A stretch of DNA of 64,000 nt, taken from NCBI GenBank assembly GCA_023425645.1, contig JAFACG010000017.1, forward strand, positions 31,071 to 95,070. The letters are read 5' to 3'. The position numbers were made by a program, and so were the translations under genes. Positions within the stretch are counted from its first letter, which is position 1, and every line of letters starts with the position of its first letter. The DNA comes from Pseudomonadota bacterium (GTDB taxonomy: Bacteria > Pseudomonadota > Gammaproteobacteria > Burkholderiales > Burkholderiaceae_B). Below, in pieces: positions 15,455 to 25,534 of this stretch. Below the pieces are notes generated by a model. The model worked only from the letters and a program-made list of their open reading frames with translations, was not told the origin of the DNA and ran no database searches.

Positions 15455-16234
15455 TCAACCGAAACGGCCGGTGATGTAGTCCTCGGTCTCCTTGCGGGCC
15501 GGCTTGACGAAGATCTGGTCGGTCTCGCCGAATTCCATCAATTCGCCCAGATACATATAGGCCGTGTAGTCCGAGCAGCGGGCGGCCTGCTGCATGTTGT
15601 GCGTCACGATGACCACAGTGTAGTCGGTCTTCAGTTCGGCGATCAGCTCTTCGATCTTGGCCGTGGAGATGGGGTCCAGGGCCGAGCAGGGTTCGTCCAG
15701 CAGCAGGACTTCGGGCTTGATGGCCACGCCGCGGGCGATGCACAGACGCTGCTGCTGGCCGCCGGACAGGCCGTTGCCGCTCTGGTGCAGCTTGTCCTTG
15801 ACTTCGTTCCACAAGGCGGCCTTGGACAGGGCCCATTCCACGCGCTCGTCCATTTCGCCCTTGCTCAGGCGCTCGAACAGGCGCACGCCGAAGGCGACGT
15901 TGTCGTAGATGCTCATGGGGAAAGGCGTGGGCTTCTGGAAGACCATGCCCACCTTGGCGCGGATCAGGGAGATATCCTGCTTGGAGGTCAGCAGGTTCTC
16001 GTTGTCCAGCAGGATCTCGCCTTCGGCGCGCTGGCCGGGGTACAGCTCGTACATGCGATTCAACGTACGCAGCAGCGTGGACTTGCCGCAGCCCGAGGGG
16101 CCGATGAAGGCCGTGACCTTGTTTTCCTTGATGGACATGTTCACGTTGCGCAGAGCATGGAACTTGCCATAGTAGAAATTCAGGTTCCTGATTTCAATCT
16201 TGGTCGATTCGGCAGAGGTAGTGGTTTGACTCAT
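15455..16234 (-). CDS. pstB: Phosphate ABC transporter ATP-binding protein PstB
   Basis: A 259-residue ABC ATPase with Walker [10 protein letters not shown] (about 45-53), Q-loop [21 protein letters not shown], which is diagnostic for PstB, signature [14 protein letters not shown] and Walker [15 protein letters not shown]. It powers high-affinity phosphate uptake together with PstA and PstC and the binding protein PstS. It is the last gene of pstS-pstC-pstA-pstB, with a terminator right after it. No phoU follows it, unlike the E. coli operon, so PhoU must be encoded elsewhere if present. Confidence 0.97.
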   Translation of the reverse strand: MSQTTTSAESTKIEIRNLNFYYGKFHALRNVNMSIKENKVTAFIGPSGCGKSTLLRTLNRMYELYPGQRAEGEILLDNENLLTSKQDISLIRAKVGMVFQKPTPFPMSIYDNVAFGVRLFERLSKGEMDERVEWALSKAALWNEVKDKLHQSGNGLSGGQQQRLCIARGVAIKPEVLLLDEPCSALDPISTAKIEELIAELKTDYTVVIVTHNMQQAARCSDYTAYMYLGELMEFGETDQIFVKPARKETEDYITGRFG

Positions 16235-16269
16235 AGCGATCAGGCCGACGAGGGCGCTCCGTGAAAACT

Positions 16270-17133
16270 TTATTTATTGCGGAAAAGGCTGCGGGCCAGA
16301 ATATTGATGCCCAGAACCAGCAAGGTGATCAGGACCGCGCCGGCCCAGGCCAGGCGGTTCCAGTCCTCGAAGGGGCTGGCGGCGTATTGGAAGATGACCA
16401 CCGGCAGGTTGGCCAGCGGCGCGTTCATGTTCAGGGACATGAACTGGTTGTTCAGGGCGGTGAACAGCAGCGGCGCGGTCTCGCCCGAGATGCGGGCCAC
16501 GGCCAGCAGGATGCCGGTGATGATGCCCGAGCGCGCGGCGCGATAGGACACGGCCATGATGATCTTCCACTTGGGGCAGCCCAGGGCGGCGGCGGCTTCG
16601 CGCAGGCTGTTGGGCACCAGCAGCAGCATGTTGTCGGTGGAGCGCACCACCACCGGGATCACCAGGATGGCCAGGGCCAGGGCGCCGGCCCAGCCGGAGT
16701 AGTGCCCCACCTGCGCCACGTGCACCGCATAGATGAACAGGCCGATGATGATGGACGGCGCCGACAGCAGCACGTCGTTCAGAAAGCGCGTGGCCGGCGC
16801 CAGCCAGCCGCGCTGGCCGTACTCGGCTAGATAGGTGCCGGCCAGGATGCCGATGGGCGTGCCGATCAGCGTGCCCACGGCGGCCATCATGACGCTGCCC
16901 ACGATGGCGTTGAGCAGGCCGCCCTCGCCGCCGGGCGGCGGGGTGCTTTCTGTCAGCAGCGACCAGGCCATGGCGCTGCTGCCCTTCTCGATCAGGGTCA
17001 GGATGATCCAGAACAGCCAGAACAGGCCGAAGATCAGGGTGGCGAAGGAAATTCCCAGCATCAGGCGGTTGAAGATCTGCCGGCGCTTGTAGATGGGATT
17101 GTCCAGACTGATGGCGGATTTTTTATCGAACAT
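16270..17133 (-). CDS. pstA: Phosphate ABC transporter permease PstA
   Basis: A 287-residue inner-membrane permease with six hydrophobic segments, starting with a cytoplasmic N-terminus ([19 protein letters not shown]). The transmembrane domain contains the EAA loop region [51 protein letters not shown]. It forms the channel with PstC. The gene begins 12 bases after pstC and ends 35 bases before pstB. Confidence 0.96.
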   Translation of the reverse strand: MFDKKSAISLDNPIYKRRQIFNRLMLGISFATLIFGLFWLFWIILTLIEKGSSAMAWSLLTESTPPPGGEGGLLNAIVGSVMMAAVGTLIGTPIGILAGTYLAEYGQRGWLAPATRFLNDVLLSAPSIIIGLFIYAVHVAQVGHYSGWAGALALAILVIPVVVRSTDNMLLLVPNSLREAAAALGCPKWKIIMAVSYRAARSGIITGILLAVARISGETAPLLFTALNNQFMSLNMNAPLANLPVVIFQYAASPFEDWNRLAWAGAVLITLLVLGINILARSLFRNK

Positions 17134-17145
17134 GATGTATGACCC

Positions 17146-18084
17146 TTAGCGCGACGAACCTTCGTTCTTGGCCAGACGCAGCAACAGCAGCTTGGAGATC
17201 GCCAGCACGACGGTGGTGATCAGGAACAGGATCAGGCCCAGTTCCAGCAGCGCGGACTTCTGCATGCCGCCCGCTTCGTTGAATTCGTTGGCCAGCGCCG
17301 AGGCGATGGAGTTGGATGGGGCGAACAGCGTGTTGGGCAGGTTGAAGGAGTTGCCGATCACGAAGGTGACGGCCATGGTCTCGCCCAGGGCTCGCCCCAG
17401 GCCCAGCATGATGCCGCCGATGACCCCGTTCTTGGTGAAGGGCAGGACCACGCGCCACATCACTTCCCAGGTCGTGCTGCCCAGGCCGTAGGCCGATTCC
17501 TTGAGCATGGGCGGCACCAGTTCGAACACGTCGCGCATCACGGCGGTGATGAAGGGGATGACCATGATGGACAGGATCAGACCGGCGGTGAACACGCCGA
17601 TGCCGAAAGGGGGGCCGGCGAAGATCTGGCCCAGCACGGGCACGCCCGCGAACAGGGAGATCAGCGAGGGCTGCACATAGGCCTGGAACAGCGGCACGAA
17701 GACGAACAGGCCCCACATGCCGTAGATGATGGACGGAATGGCGGCCAGCATCTCGATGGCCGTGCCCAGCGGGCGGCGCAGCCAGGTCGGCGACAGTTCG
17801 GTCAGGAACATGGCGATCCCGAAGGAGACGGGAACCGCGATACAGAGCGCGATCAGGGAGGTCAGCAAGGTGCCGACGATGGGCACCAGGGCGCCGTATT
17901 CATTGTTGACCGGGTCCCAGTTGTCCGTCCAGAGGAAAGAGAAACCGTATTCGGCGATGGACTCCCGGCTTCCGTAGATCAGGGAAATGGAGATGGCGGC
18001 CAGCAGGATGAACACGAAGAACGCAAAAGAGCGCGTCATGTTCTTGAATATGCCATCCATAAGGGCGTTCTGATTTGATTTCAT
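17146..18084 (-). CDS. pstC: Phosphate ABC transporter permease PstC
   Basis: A 312-residue permease with about six membrane segments. PstC-type motifs are [27 protein letters not shown] and the EAA loop [52 protein letters not shown]. It pairs with PstA to carry phosphate across the inner membrane. The 214-base gap from pstS contains a hairpin that could reduce expression relative to pstS. Confidence 0.96.
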   Translation of the reverse strand: MKSNQNALMDGIFKNMTRSFAFFVFILLAAISISLIYGSRESIAEYGFSFLWTDNWDPVNNEYGALVPIVGTLLTSLIALCIAVPVSFGIAMFLTELSPTWLRRPLGTAIEMLAAIPSIIYGMWGLFVFVPLFQAYVQPSLISLFAGVPVLGQIFAGPPFGIGVFTAGLILSIMVIPFITAVMRDVFELVPPMLKESAYGLGSTTWEVMWRVVLPFTKNGVIGGIMLGLGRALGETMAVTFVIGNSFNLPNTLFAPSNSIASALANEFNEAGGMQKSALLELGLILFLITTVVLAISKLLLLRLAKNEGSSR

Positions 18085-18220
18085 GTAGACAGATGAAGTG
18101 TCAGGCCGGAATGGGACAAACGAACAGACGCTGTGCCTTCAGCCCTCGGCCGCCCGGGACGGACTGTCGCCGGAAGCCGCTGAATGCGCCGTACGTTCAA
18201 GACAAAACCGTAATTTTTAC

Positions 18221-18255
18221 ATAACAAAGACGGCGCCACCTAGCGGTGGGCCGTC
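18221..18255 (-). promoter_or_regulatory. Hairpin in the pstS-pstC gap (possible attenuator or mRNA-processing site)
   Basis: Read leftward, GACGGC-CCACC pairs with GGTGG-GCCGTC around a GCTA loop with one bulge, followed by TTTGTTATG. It may partly terminate transcription so that the binding protein is made in excess over the membrane genes. Confidence 0.5.
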
Positions 18256-18298
18256 TCGGGAGATCAATTTACAACTGACCTGTATTTGAACACGAATC

Positions 18299-19342
18299 TT
18301 ACTTCCAGATCGCAGCGCCGTCTTTGGACTTGATTTCGGCAGCCCAGGCAGCCTTGATCTGGTCAGTCACGTCCTTGGGCAAGGCGACGTAATCCAGCTC
18401 TTCAGCGGACTTGGCGCCGTTCTCGAAGGCCCAGTTGAAGAAGTCCAGCACGGCCTTGCCGCTTTCGGGCTTGTCCTGCGACTTGTGCATCAGAATGAAC
18501 GTGGCCGAGGTGATGGGCCAGGATTCGGCGCCGGGCTCTTCGGTCAGGATCACGCCCATGCCGGGCGCGCTCTTCCAGTCGGCGTTGGCGGCGGCGGCGG
18601 CAAAGCTGGCCTGGCCGGGCTGCACGAACTGGCCGTCCTTGTTCTGCAGTTGCGTCCAGGACAGTTTGTTCTGCTTGGCGTAGGCGTACTCGACGTAGCC
18701 GATGGAGTCTTTCAGCTGGCGCACGTAGGCGGCGACGCCTTCGTTGCCCTTGCCGCCCTGGCCGGTGGGCCACTTGACGGCCTTGCCTTCGCCGACCTGG
18801 GCTTTCCAGTCAGGCGAAACCTTGGACAGATAGTTGGTCCAGCCGAAGGTGGTGCCCGAACCATCGGAGCGGTGCACGACCACGATGTCCTTGTTGGGCA
18901 GCTTCAGGTCGGGGTTCAGGGCCTTGATGGCCGGGTCGTCCCACTTGGTGATCTTGGCCAGGTAGATGTCGCCCAGGACCTTGCCGGACAGCTTCAGCTT
19001 GCCGGGCTCGATGCCTTCGATGTTGACCACGGGCACCACGCCGCCGATCACGGCCGGGAACTGGATCAGGCCTTCTTTTTCCAGCACTTCGCCCTTCATG
19101 GGGTCGTCGGAGGCGCCGAAGTCGACCGTCTTGGCGATGATCTGCTGCTGACCGCCACCCGAGCCGATGGACTGGTAGTTCACGCGATTGTTGGTTTGCT
19201 TGGCGTATTCGGCAGCCCATTTGGCGTAGATGGGGTATGGGAAGGAAGCGCCCGCGCCGGTGATGTCGGCGGCCGTGGCGGAAGCTGCGAATGCGCTGAA
19301 GGCCAGAGCAATGGTTACCTTGTTAAATACACGTTTCAACAT
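18299..19342 (-). CDS. pstS: Periplasmic phosphate-binding protein PstS
   Basis: The 347-residue product has a Sec signal peptide (MLKRVFNKVTIALAFSAFAASATA) followed by the mature start ADITGAGASFPYPIYAKWA, typical of PstS. Phosphate-contact regions are GSGGGQQQI, DFGASDDPM and VHRSDGSGTTFGWTNYLSKVS. It captures phosphate in the periplasm and delivers it to PstCAB. It is the first gene after a Pho box, so it should be induced by phosphate starvation through PhoB. Confidence 0.97.
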   Translation of the reverse strand: MLKRVFNKVTIALAFSAFAASATAADITGAGASFPYPIYAKWAAEYAKQTNNRVNYQSIGSGGGQQQIIAKTVDFGASDDPMKGEVLEKEGLIQFPAVIGGVVPVVNIEGIEPGKLKLSGKVLGDIYLAKITKWDDPAIKALNPDLKLPNKDIVVVHRSDGSGTTFGWTNYLSKVSPDWKAQVGEGKAVKWPTGQGGKGNEGVAAYVRQLKDSIGYVEYAYAKQNKLSWTQLQNKDGQFVQPGQASFAAAAANADWKSAPGMGVILTEEPGAESWPITSATFILMHKSQDKPESGKAVLDFFNWAFENGAKSAEELDYVALPKDVTDQIKAAWAAEIKSKDGAAIWK

Positions 19343-19400
19343 CGAGAAATCCTCTTGATGATAGTCAGAGACAGGCCCACCCTGTATGTGACGACATGTT

Positions 19401-19430
19401 AAACAGCCTTTATGACATGTTCATGACAAT
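19401..19430 (-). promoter_or_regulatory. Pho box upstream of pstS (three half-sites)
   Basis: Read leftward, TTGTCAT, ATGTCAT and GCTGTTT start exactly 11 bases apart. The first two match the PhoB consensus CTGTCAT closely and the third is weaker. The site ends about 60 bases before the pstS ATG, in the ppk-pstS gap. Confidence 0.8.
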
Positions 19431-19439
19431 GAAGTCTTT

Positions 19440-21512
19440 TCACGCTCCGCCCAGGCGGTGCATCAGGAACTGGTGCAGGTTGAAAGGAGCGCGACGGCTG
19501 CGGATGCGGCTGTAGGTGCCGTCCGAATTGGCCTTCCAGGCCAGCTGGTTGTCGCGCAGCGCGAAGGTGAAGGCCTCGGAGATGACGCGCTTTTTCAGTC
19601 CCTTGTCCAGCACGGGCACGCCCAGCTCCACGCGGCGGAAGAAGTTGCGGTCCATCCAGTCGGCCGAAGAGATGAACACGTCCTCCTGCCCGTCGTTGTG
19701 GAAATAAAACACCCGCGAATGCTCCAGGAAGCGCCCGATGATGGAACGCACCTGGATGTTCTCGGACAGCCCCGGCACGCCCGCGCGCAGCGCGCAGGCG
19801 CCGCGCACCACCAGATCCACCTTCACGCCCGCCTGGCTGGCGTCGTACAGGGCCTGGATGATCTTGGGCTCCAGCAGGGAGTTCATCTTGGCCATGATGC
19901 GGGCGCGCTTGCCGGCCAGGGCGTGTTCGGTCTCCTTCTGGATGCGCGCCATCATGCTGTCGTGCAGCGTGAAGGGGGATTGCAGCAGCAGCTTGAGCGG
20001 CCGCCAGGCGCCCAGCCCCGTCAGCAGGGAAAAGACCTTGTCCATGTCCTCGCAGATGTCCTGGTTGGCCGTGATCAACCCGAAGTCCGTATACAGGCGC
20101 GCGGTGCGCGGGTGGTAGTTGCCCGTGCCCAGGTGCCCGTAACGTCGTATGCAGCCTTTTTCGCGGCGCAGCACCAGGGCCATCTTGGCGTGGGTCTTGT
20201 GGCCCACCACGCCGTAGCTGACGTGCGCGCCCACTTCTTCCAGCTTGGCGGCCCAGTTGATGTTGGTCTGTTCATCGAAGCGCGCCATCAGCTCCACCAC
20301 CACCGTCACTTCCTTGCCCGCCCGGGCGGCCGACAACAGGATGTTCATCAGCTCGGAATCCTCGCCGGTGCGGTAGATGGTCTGCTTGATGCCGACCACG
20401 GCCGGATCGGCCGCCGCGGCCCGCAGAAAGCTGAGCACGGGCTGGAAGGACTGGTAAGGGTGATGCAGCAACTGGTCCTTGCGGGCGATCGCCGCGAAGA
20501 ACTGCGCGGGATGGTCGAAGGAGGCGTCGAAAGGCGCCGGGATGGGCGCGCGGTAGTCCGGAAACAGCAGGTCCGGGCGGTCGGGCGCATTGCACAGCTG
20601 CATCAGGCGCGACAGATTGACCGGCCCGCGCACGCGGTAGGTGTCCGGCCCTTCGAGCGAGAACTCGCTCTGCAGGAAGCGCTCCAGGCTTTCGGGCATG
20701 GACTGGTCGATCTCCAGGCGCACCGCCGCCCCGAAGTTGCGCTGCGACAGTTCGCCCTGCAGGGCCGAACGCAGATTGGTGACTTCTTCCTCGTCCACGA
20801 ACAGGTCGCTGTTGCGGGTGACGCGCCACTGATAGCAGCCCTTGACGTCCATGCCGGGGAACAGCTCGTTGACGAACACGCTGATGAGCGAGGTCAGCAG
20901 CATGTAGCCCTGCGGGATGCCGGCGATGTCGTCCGGCACGCGGATGACGCGCGGCAGGGCGCGCGGCGCCTGCACGATGGCGATGGTGCCGCTGCGTCCG
21001 AAGGCGTCCTCGCCGCTGAGCGCCACGATGTAGTTCAGGCTCTTGTTGTAGACGCGCGGAAACGGGTGCGCCGGGTCCAGCCCGATGGGCGTGAGCAGGG
21101 GCATGACGTCGCGCTGGAAGGTCTGGTAGGCCCACTCGCGCTGGGCTTCGGTCCAGCGCGCAGGCAGCAGCAGGCCTATGCCCTCCTCCATCAGGTTGGG
21201 CAGCACCGTCTGCATCAGCAGGCTGTTCTGCCGCTCCACCAGCTGGTGCGTGGCCAGTTGCACCCGCTCGAAGGCCTCCAGGGGCAGAAAGCCGTCGTCG
21301 CCGATCTGGTGCGGATTCTGGTGGATCTGCTCCTTCAGGCTGGAGATGCGGATTTCGAAGAACTCATCCAGATTGGAGCTGACGATGCAGATGTAGCGCA
21401 GGCGCTCCAGCAAGGGCGTGCTCGGGTTCTCGGCCATGGCCAGAACACGCTCGTTGAACTTGAGCAGCGACAGTTCGCGATTGAGCAAAGTTGAATCGGG
21501 AGAAGGCAGCAT
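19440..21512 (-). CDS. ppk1: Polyphosphate kinase 1
   Basis: The 690-residue enzyme makes polyphosphate from ATP. It opens with the PPK N-domain LLNRELSLLKFNERVLAMA. It carries SYGVVGHKTHAKMALVLRRE (the autophosphorylated His region), RRYGHLGTGNYHPRTARLYTDFGL, and C-terminal motifs such as MDRNFFRRVELGVPV. I chose the ATG at 21512; a TTG six codons upstream is possible, but neither has a strong ribosome site. It lies upstream of pstS on the same strand and is divergent from ppx, so polyphosphate synthesis and breakdown are encoded side by side. Confidence 0.96.
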   Translation of the reverse strand: MLPSPDSTLLNRELSLLKFNERVLAMAENPSTPLLERLRYICIVSSNLDEFFEIRISSLKEQIHQNPHQIGDDGFLPLEAFERVQLATHQLVERQNSLLMQTVLPNLMEEGIGLLLPARWTEAQREWAYQTFQRDVMPLLTPIGLDPAHPFPRVYNKSLNYIVALSGEDAFGRSGTIAIVQAPRALPRVIRVPDDIAGIPQGYMLLTSLISVFVNELFPGMDVKGCYQWRVTRNSDLFVDEEEVTNLRSALQGELSQRNFGAAVRLEIDQSMPESLERFLQSEFSLEGPDTYRVRGPVNLSRLMQLCNAPDRPDLLFPDYRAPIPAPFDASFDHPAQFFAAIARKDQLLHHPYQSFQPVLSFLRAAAADPAVVGIKQTIYRTGEDSELMNILLSAARAGKEVTVVVELMARFDEQTNINWAAKLEEVGAHVSYGVVGHKTHAKMALVLRREKGCIRRYGHLGTGNYHPRTARLYTDFGLITANQDICEDMDKVFSLLTGLGAWRPLKLLLQSPFTLHDSMMARIQKETEHALAGKRARIMAKMNSLLEPKIIQALYDASQAGVKVDLVVRGACALRAGVPGLSENIQVRSIIGRFLEHSRVFYFHNDGQEDVFISSADWMDRNFFRRVELGVPVLDKGLKKRVISEAFTFALRDNQLAWKANSDGTYSRIRSRRAPFNLHQFLMHRLGGA

Positions 21513-21730
21513 GGTGAGGTCGTTGTCCAACAGAGGAGGAAAGGATCGACAGACTTTTACTACATGAATATTACTGTTCTATGAACGAGAAGCGATCCAC
21601 TACCACGGCGGCGCAGCCTTATGCCCCAACCCGCCGTCTCGAAATCCGCTATCGCCCCGGGCGCAGGAGCCGATTGCGTATCTTTTGCGAATTTTCCGGG
21701 TTATGTAACAAAACACACGATTAATGTCCT

Positions 21731-21736
21731 TATAAT
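21731..21736 (+). promoter_or_regulatory. Candidate -10 element for ppx
   Basis: A perfect TATAAT lies 29 bases before the ppx start in the ppk/ppx divergent region. No good -35 hexamer is visible at the right distance. Confidence 0.4.
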
Positions 21737-21765
21737 CGCACAGTATTCATCCTCAGCGATTCCTC

Positions 21766-23256
21766 ATGGAACAACTTCTCGCCGCCGTGGATCTCGGCTC
21801 CAACAGCTTTCGCCTGTCCATCGGGCGCGTCGTCCAGCACAACGGCCATGCCCAGATCTACGCGATAGACCGCTTGAATGAATCCGTCCGGCTGGCCGCC
21901 GGCATGGGCGCCGACAAATGCATCAGCCCGGACGCCATCGAACGCGCGGTGGTCATCCTCAAGCGCTTCAACGAGCGCCTGCTGGGCTTTCACCCCAACC
22001 GCGTACGCGCCGTGGCCACCAACACCTTCCGCGTGGCGCGCAACCTCAGCGAAGTGCTGCCCGCGGCCGAAGCGGCGCTCGGCTTCCCCATCGAGGTGAT
22101 CTCCGGACACGAAGAAGCGCGCCTGATCTTCTCGGGCATCAGCAACGAGCTGCCGCCCTCCCCCAATCGCCGCCTGATGATAGACATCGGCGGGGGCTCC
22201 ACGGAAGTCATCATCGGCAAGGGCCTCAAGCCCATGCTGCTGTCCTCCCTGTACATGGGCTGCGTCAGCTACACCGACAAGTTCTTTGCCGATGGCGTCA
22301 TTACGGAAGAACGCATGCAGAAGGCCATCCTGGCCGCGCGCCGCGAGCTGGAAGGCATCACCCGCCAGTACCGCAAGACCGGCTGGCAGGAAGCCTATGG
22401 GTCCTCGGGCACGGCCAAGGGCCTGATCGCCATCCTGCAGGAAAACGGCATGTCCAAGAAGGGGATCACCCTGGAAGGCATGGAACTGCTCAAGAAGCGC
22501 CTGGTCCAGGACGGCAAGGTGGACATGCGCACGCTGCACGGCGTCAAGCCGCACCGCGCGCCCGTGCTGGCGGCAGGCCTGGCCATCATGATGGCGGCCT
22601 TCCAGGAACTGAAGATACGCCAGATGCTGCCCGGCGAAGGCGCCCTGCGCATGGGCGTGCTGTACGACATGCTGGGCCGCGACTCCGAGCGCGACCAACG
22701 GGCCCAGACCGTGCAACAGATGATCAAGCGCTATCACGTGGACACCCGCCAGGCGCATCGCGTGCGCGAAGCGGCCCTGAGCCTGTTCCGCGAACTGCGC
22801 CTGCCGGACTCGCCCGAGACGCAGGAGCTGTCCCGTCAGCTGGGCTGGGCTGCCGACCTGCACGAAGTCGGCCTGAGCATCGCCCATGCGGACTACCACA
22901 AGCACACCGCCTATGTGCTGGAGCATGCGGACATGCCCGGCTTCTCCAACGACGACCAGGCCATGCTCAGCTTCCTGAGCCTGGGCCACCAGGGCAAGCT
23001 GGGCAAGCTCAAGCGCTTCGAGACCAGCAAGGCCTGGTGGCTGACCCTGCTCAGCCTGCGCCTGGCCGTCATCCTGATGCGCCGCCGCGAAGACATGGAA
23101 ACCCTGCCTCTGCACATCGAACTGCAGGGCAAGAAAGTGCTGATCCGCCAGAACGCCGGCTGGATGGCCACGCATCCCTTGTCGCAAGCCTCGCTGCAGG
23201 CCGAGGTGCAGGCCTGGCAGACCGACCACAACGACCTGAGCCTGGAACTAGCCTGA
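21766..23256 (+). CDS. ppx: Exopolyphosphatase Ppx/GppA
   Basis: The 496-residue product has the ASKHA phosphate motifs AVDLGSNSFRLSIG at the N-terminus and MIDIGGGSTEVIIG at about 140-153, plus EEARLIFSGI. The C-terminal third is the HD-like Ppx extension (WAADLHEVGLSIAHADYHKHTAYVLEHADM). It releases phosphate from the ends of polyphosphate, or hydrolyses pppGpp in GppA forms; the length and the ppk neighbour favour exopolyphosphatase. It is divergent from ppk and followed by a strong terminator. Confidence 0.95.
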   Translation: MEQLLAAVDLGSNSFRLSIGRVVQHNGHAQIYAIDRLNESVRLAAGMGADKCISPDAIERAVVILKRFNERLLGFHPNRVRAVATNTFRVARNLSEVLPAAEAALGFPIEVISGHEEARLIFSGISNELPPSPNRRLMIDIGGGSTEVIIGKGLKPMLLSSLYMGCVSYTDKFFADGVITEERMQKAILAARRELEGITRQYRKTGWQEAYGSSGTAKGLIAILQENGMSKKGITLEGMELLKKRLVQDGKVDMRTLHGVKPHRAPVLAAGLAIMMAAFQELKIRQMLPGEGALRMGVLYDMLGRDSERDQRAQTVQQMIKRYHVDTRQAHRVREAALSLFRELRLPDSPETQELSRQLGWAADLHEVGLSIAHADYHKHTAYVLEHADMPGFSNDDQAMLSFLSLGHQGKLGKLKRFETSKAWWLTLLSLRLAVILMRRREDMETLPLHIELQGKKVLIRQNAGWMATHPLSQASLQAEVQAWQTDHNDLSLELA

Positions 23257-23270
23257 CTGCAAAACCAGAT

Positions 23271-23304
23271 AAAAAAAAGCGCATCCCTGGGATGCGTTTT
23301 TTTT
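23271..23304. terminator. Bidirectional terminator between ppx and olsB
   Basis: A stem CGCATCC with GGATGCG is flanked by eight A on the left and eight T on the right, so it can serve both convergent genes. Confidence 0.88.
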
Positions 23305-23339
23305 CGCCCGTCCAGACGAGCTGCCCAACAGGGCATGGA

Positions 23340-24122
23340 TCAGGCCAGGCCGAAGTGCCGCTTGTAGCGCCCGTCCATGGCCTGCAGGTCCAGCAGCACG
23401 GGGAAGTCCGCCGTGTTGAAGTCCGGGTCCCAGGCCGGCTCGCCGCAAATGGTGGCCCCCAGCTTCAGGTAGCCTTTGATCAGCGGCGGAATGCGCGCCG
23501 GCAAGTCGCTGTCCAGGCGTTCGACCGGATAGCGGTTCAAGGGCCGCACCTGCGGGACCTCGGGATGATCCAGCATGGACTTGCGGGCCACGCGCCAGAC
23601 TTCGGCCGCCGTGACGCCGTCGTCGCGCAGGCTGACGCTGGCGCAGCCCAGCAGATAGCGGTAGCCTCCCATGCGCATGAGCGCGGCAATGCCGCCCCAC
23701 AGCATCATGATGGCCGAACCGTTCCGGTAGTTCGGATGAATGCACGAGCGCCCGACCTCGACCAGGCTGGGCCGCAAGGCGTCCAGGGACCCGATGTCGA
23801 ATTCGGACTCCGAATAGTAGGCGCCCGCCAGCTTGGCCTTTTCAGGCGTCAGCAGCCGGTAGGTGCCGATGACCCGGTTGCTTTCCGGCTCGGTCACCAT
23901 GAAATGCTCGCACCATTGGTCGAAACGGTCCGTGTCCAGGCCCGTATGCTGGTCCGGGAAGACCGCGTTCATTTCCTCGGTAAAAACCTGGAACCGCAGG
24001 CGCTGCAGGATTTCAAGCTCTTCGTCTGTGCGAGCCAGACGCAAAGCCAATCCTCCGACGGTGTGACCGGCCCAGGTATTGGCCAGGTCAGCCGCGGATC
24101 GTGCACGCTCAAGATCTAGCAT
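23340..24122 (-). CDS. olsB: L-ornithine N-alpha-acyltransferase (ornithine lipid synthesis)
   Basis: The 260-residue protein has the GNAT-type N-acyltransferase fold of OlsB: VGGLALRLARTDEELEILQRLRFQVFTEEM at the start, then LVEVGRSCIHPNYRNGSAIMMLWGGIAALM, GYRYLLGCASVSL and PLIKGYLKLGATICGEPAWDPDFNTADFPVLLDL. OlsB transfers a 3-hydroxyacyl group from ACP to ornithine, making lyso-ornithine lipid, which OlsA then acylates. No olsA is present in the window. Ornithine lipids are phosphorus-free and often replace phospholipids in phosphate starvation. Its position beside the pst/ppk/ppx block fits that role, though I see no Pho box before it. Confidence 0.82.
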   Translation of the reverse strand: MLDLERARSAADLANTWAGHTVGGLALRLARTDEELEILQRLRFQVFTEEMNAVFPDQHTGLDTDRFDQWCEHFMVTEPESNRVIGTYRLLTPEKAKLAGAYYSESEFDIGSLDALRPSLVEVGRSCIHPNYRNGSAIMMLWGGIAALMRMGGYRYLLGCASVSLRDDGVTAAEVWRVARKSMLDHPEVPQVRPLNRYPVERLDSDLPARIPPLIKGYLKLGATICGEPAWDPDFNTADFPVLLDLQAMDGRYKRHFGLA

Positions 24123-24190
24123 CGTGGTGACTCCAAAAACTTTAGTGCATGATGCACAAGCAATGTTTCAGGTTTTTGATAGTCAAATTA

Positions 24191-25534
24191 CTATTTCGTT
24201 AAATCCACTGCAAGTAGAGCATCAATTCCCGATTGAGCCAGGTCAGCATCCTCGGCCTCTACCATGAGGCGCAGCTTGGGCTCGGTGCCCGAGGCCCGGA
24301 TCAGCACCCGGCCGCGATCGCCAAGCTGGCTTTCCACCTGCTTCCTGGCCGCCTGCAGGCCTGCATGGCTCTGCCAGTCCTGGCCCGGCTGCAGCGGCAC
24401 GTTGACCATGATCTGGGGATACATCTTGAGATCCTTCAGCAGCTCGGACAAGGTCTTGCTACTGTGGCGTAAAGCCGTCAATACCTGCAGGGCGGCGATG
24501 ATGCCGTCGCCCGTGGTGTGCCAGTCCAGGCACAGCAGGTGGCCCGAGCTTTCGCCGCCGTACAGCCAGCCGCGCTGCTGCATCAGCTCCAGCACGTAGC
24601 GGTCCCCCACTTTGGCGCGCTCGAACGCAATGCCCAGCTCGCGCATGCTTTTCTCGAAGCCGAAGTTGGTCATCAGGGTGCCGACCACGCCTTGCACGGT
24701 CTGGGTCTGCTGGCGATCGCGCACGATAAGGTACAGCAGTTCATCGCCGTTGTAGATGCGGCCGTCCGCATCCACCATCTGCAGGCGATCGGCGTCGCCG
24801 TCCAGGGCGATGCCCAGGTCCGCGCCGTGCGTACGCACTTCCTCGGCCAGGCGTTCCGGATAGGTGGCGCCCACTTCCTTGTTGATATTGAAGCCGTCCG
24901 GCTGCACGCCGATGGCCACCACTTCGGCGCCCAGCTCGCGGAACACGTGCGGGGCGATGTTGTAGGCGGCGCCGTGCGCCGCATCCACCACGATCTTCAG
25001 GCCGTTCAGGTCCAGCTCGTTGGGAAAGGTGCTCTTGCAGAATTCGATATAGCGGCCGGCGGAGTCGGCCAGGCGGCGGGCGCGACCCAGCGACTCGGAC
25101 TTGACCCACTGCATGGGCTCGTCGATGGCCTGCTCGATCTTGAGTTCGACCTCGTCAGGCAGCTTGGTGCCCTGGGCCGAGAAGAACTTGATGCCGTTGT
25201 CGTAATACGGATTGTGCGAAGCGGAGATGACGATGCCGGCGGCCAGGCGCAAGGTGCGCGTCAGGTAGGCGACGGCGGGCGTGGGCACGGGACCGGCCAG
25301 CAGCACGTCGATGCCTGCGGCCGACAGGCCCGCTTCCAGCGCGGACTCCAGCATGTAGCCGGAAATCCGGGTGTCCTTGCCGATCACGACAGTGGGACGA
25401 CCCTTGCCCTGGTGCTGGCCGGCCAGCACCTTGCCGGCGGCGTAGCCCAGGCGCAGGGCAAATTCGGGATTGATGGTTGGACCGCCTACTTCACCACGGA
25501 CACCATCGGTGCCGAAATACTTCCGATCGCTCAT
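24191..25534 (-). CDS. glmM: Phosphoglucosamine mutase GlmM
   Basis: The 447-residue enzyme converts glucosamine-6-phosphate to glucosamine-1-phosphate for UDP-GlcNAc, peptidoglycan and LPS. It shows the GlmM start [14 protein letters not shown], the phosphoserine loop [19 protein letters not shown] (about 96-114), the metal loop [13 protein letters not shown] and the phosphate-binding [15 protein letters not shown]. Its ATG overlaps the folP stop codon, so the two are translationally coupled, the usual folP-glmM arrangement. Confidence 0.97.
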   Translation of the reverse strand: MSDRKYFGTDGVRGEVGGPTINPEFALRLGYAAGKVLAGQHQGKGRPTVVIGKDTRISGYMLESALEAGLSAAGIDVLLAGPVPTPAVAYLTRTLRLAAGIVISASHNPYYDNGIKFFSAQGTKLPDEVELKIEQAIDEPMQWVKSESLGRARRLADSAGRYIEFCKSTFPNELDLNGLKIVVDAAHGAAYNIAPHVFRELGAEVVAIGVQPDGFNINKEVGATYPERLAEEVRTHGADLGIALDGDADRLQMVDADGRIYNGDELLYLIVRDRQQTQTVQGVVGTLMTNFGFEKSMRELGIAFERAKVGDRYVLELMQQRGWLYGGESSGHLLCLDWHTTGDGIIAALQVLTALRHSSKTLSELLKDLKMYPQIMVNVPLQPGQDWQSHAGLQAARKQVESQLGDRGRVLIRASGTEPKLRLMVEAEDADLAQSGIDALLAVDLTK

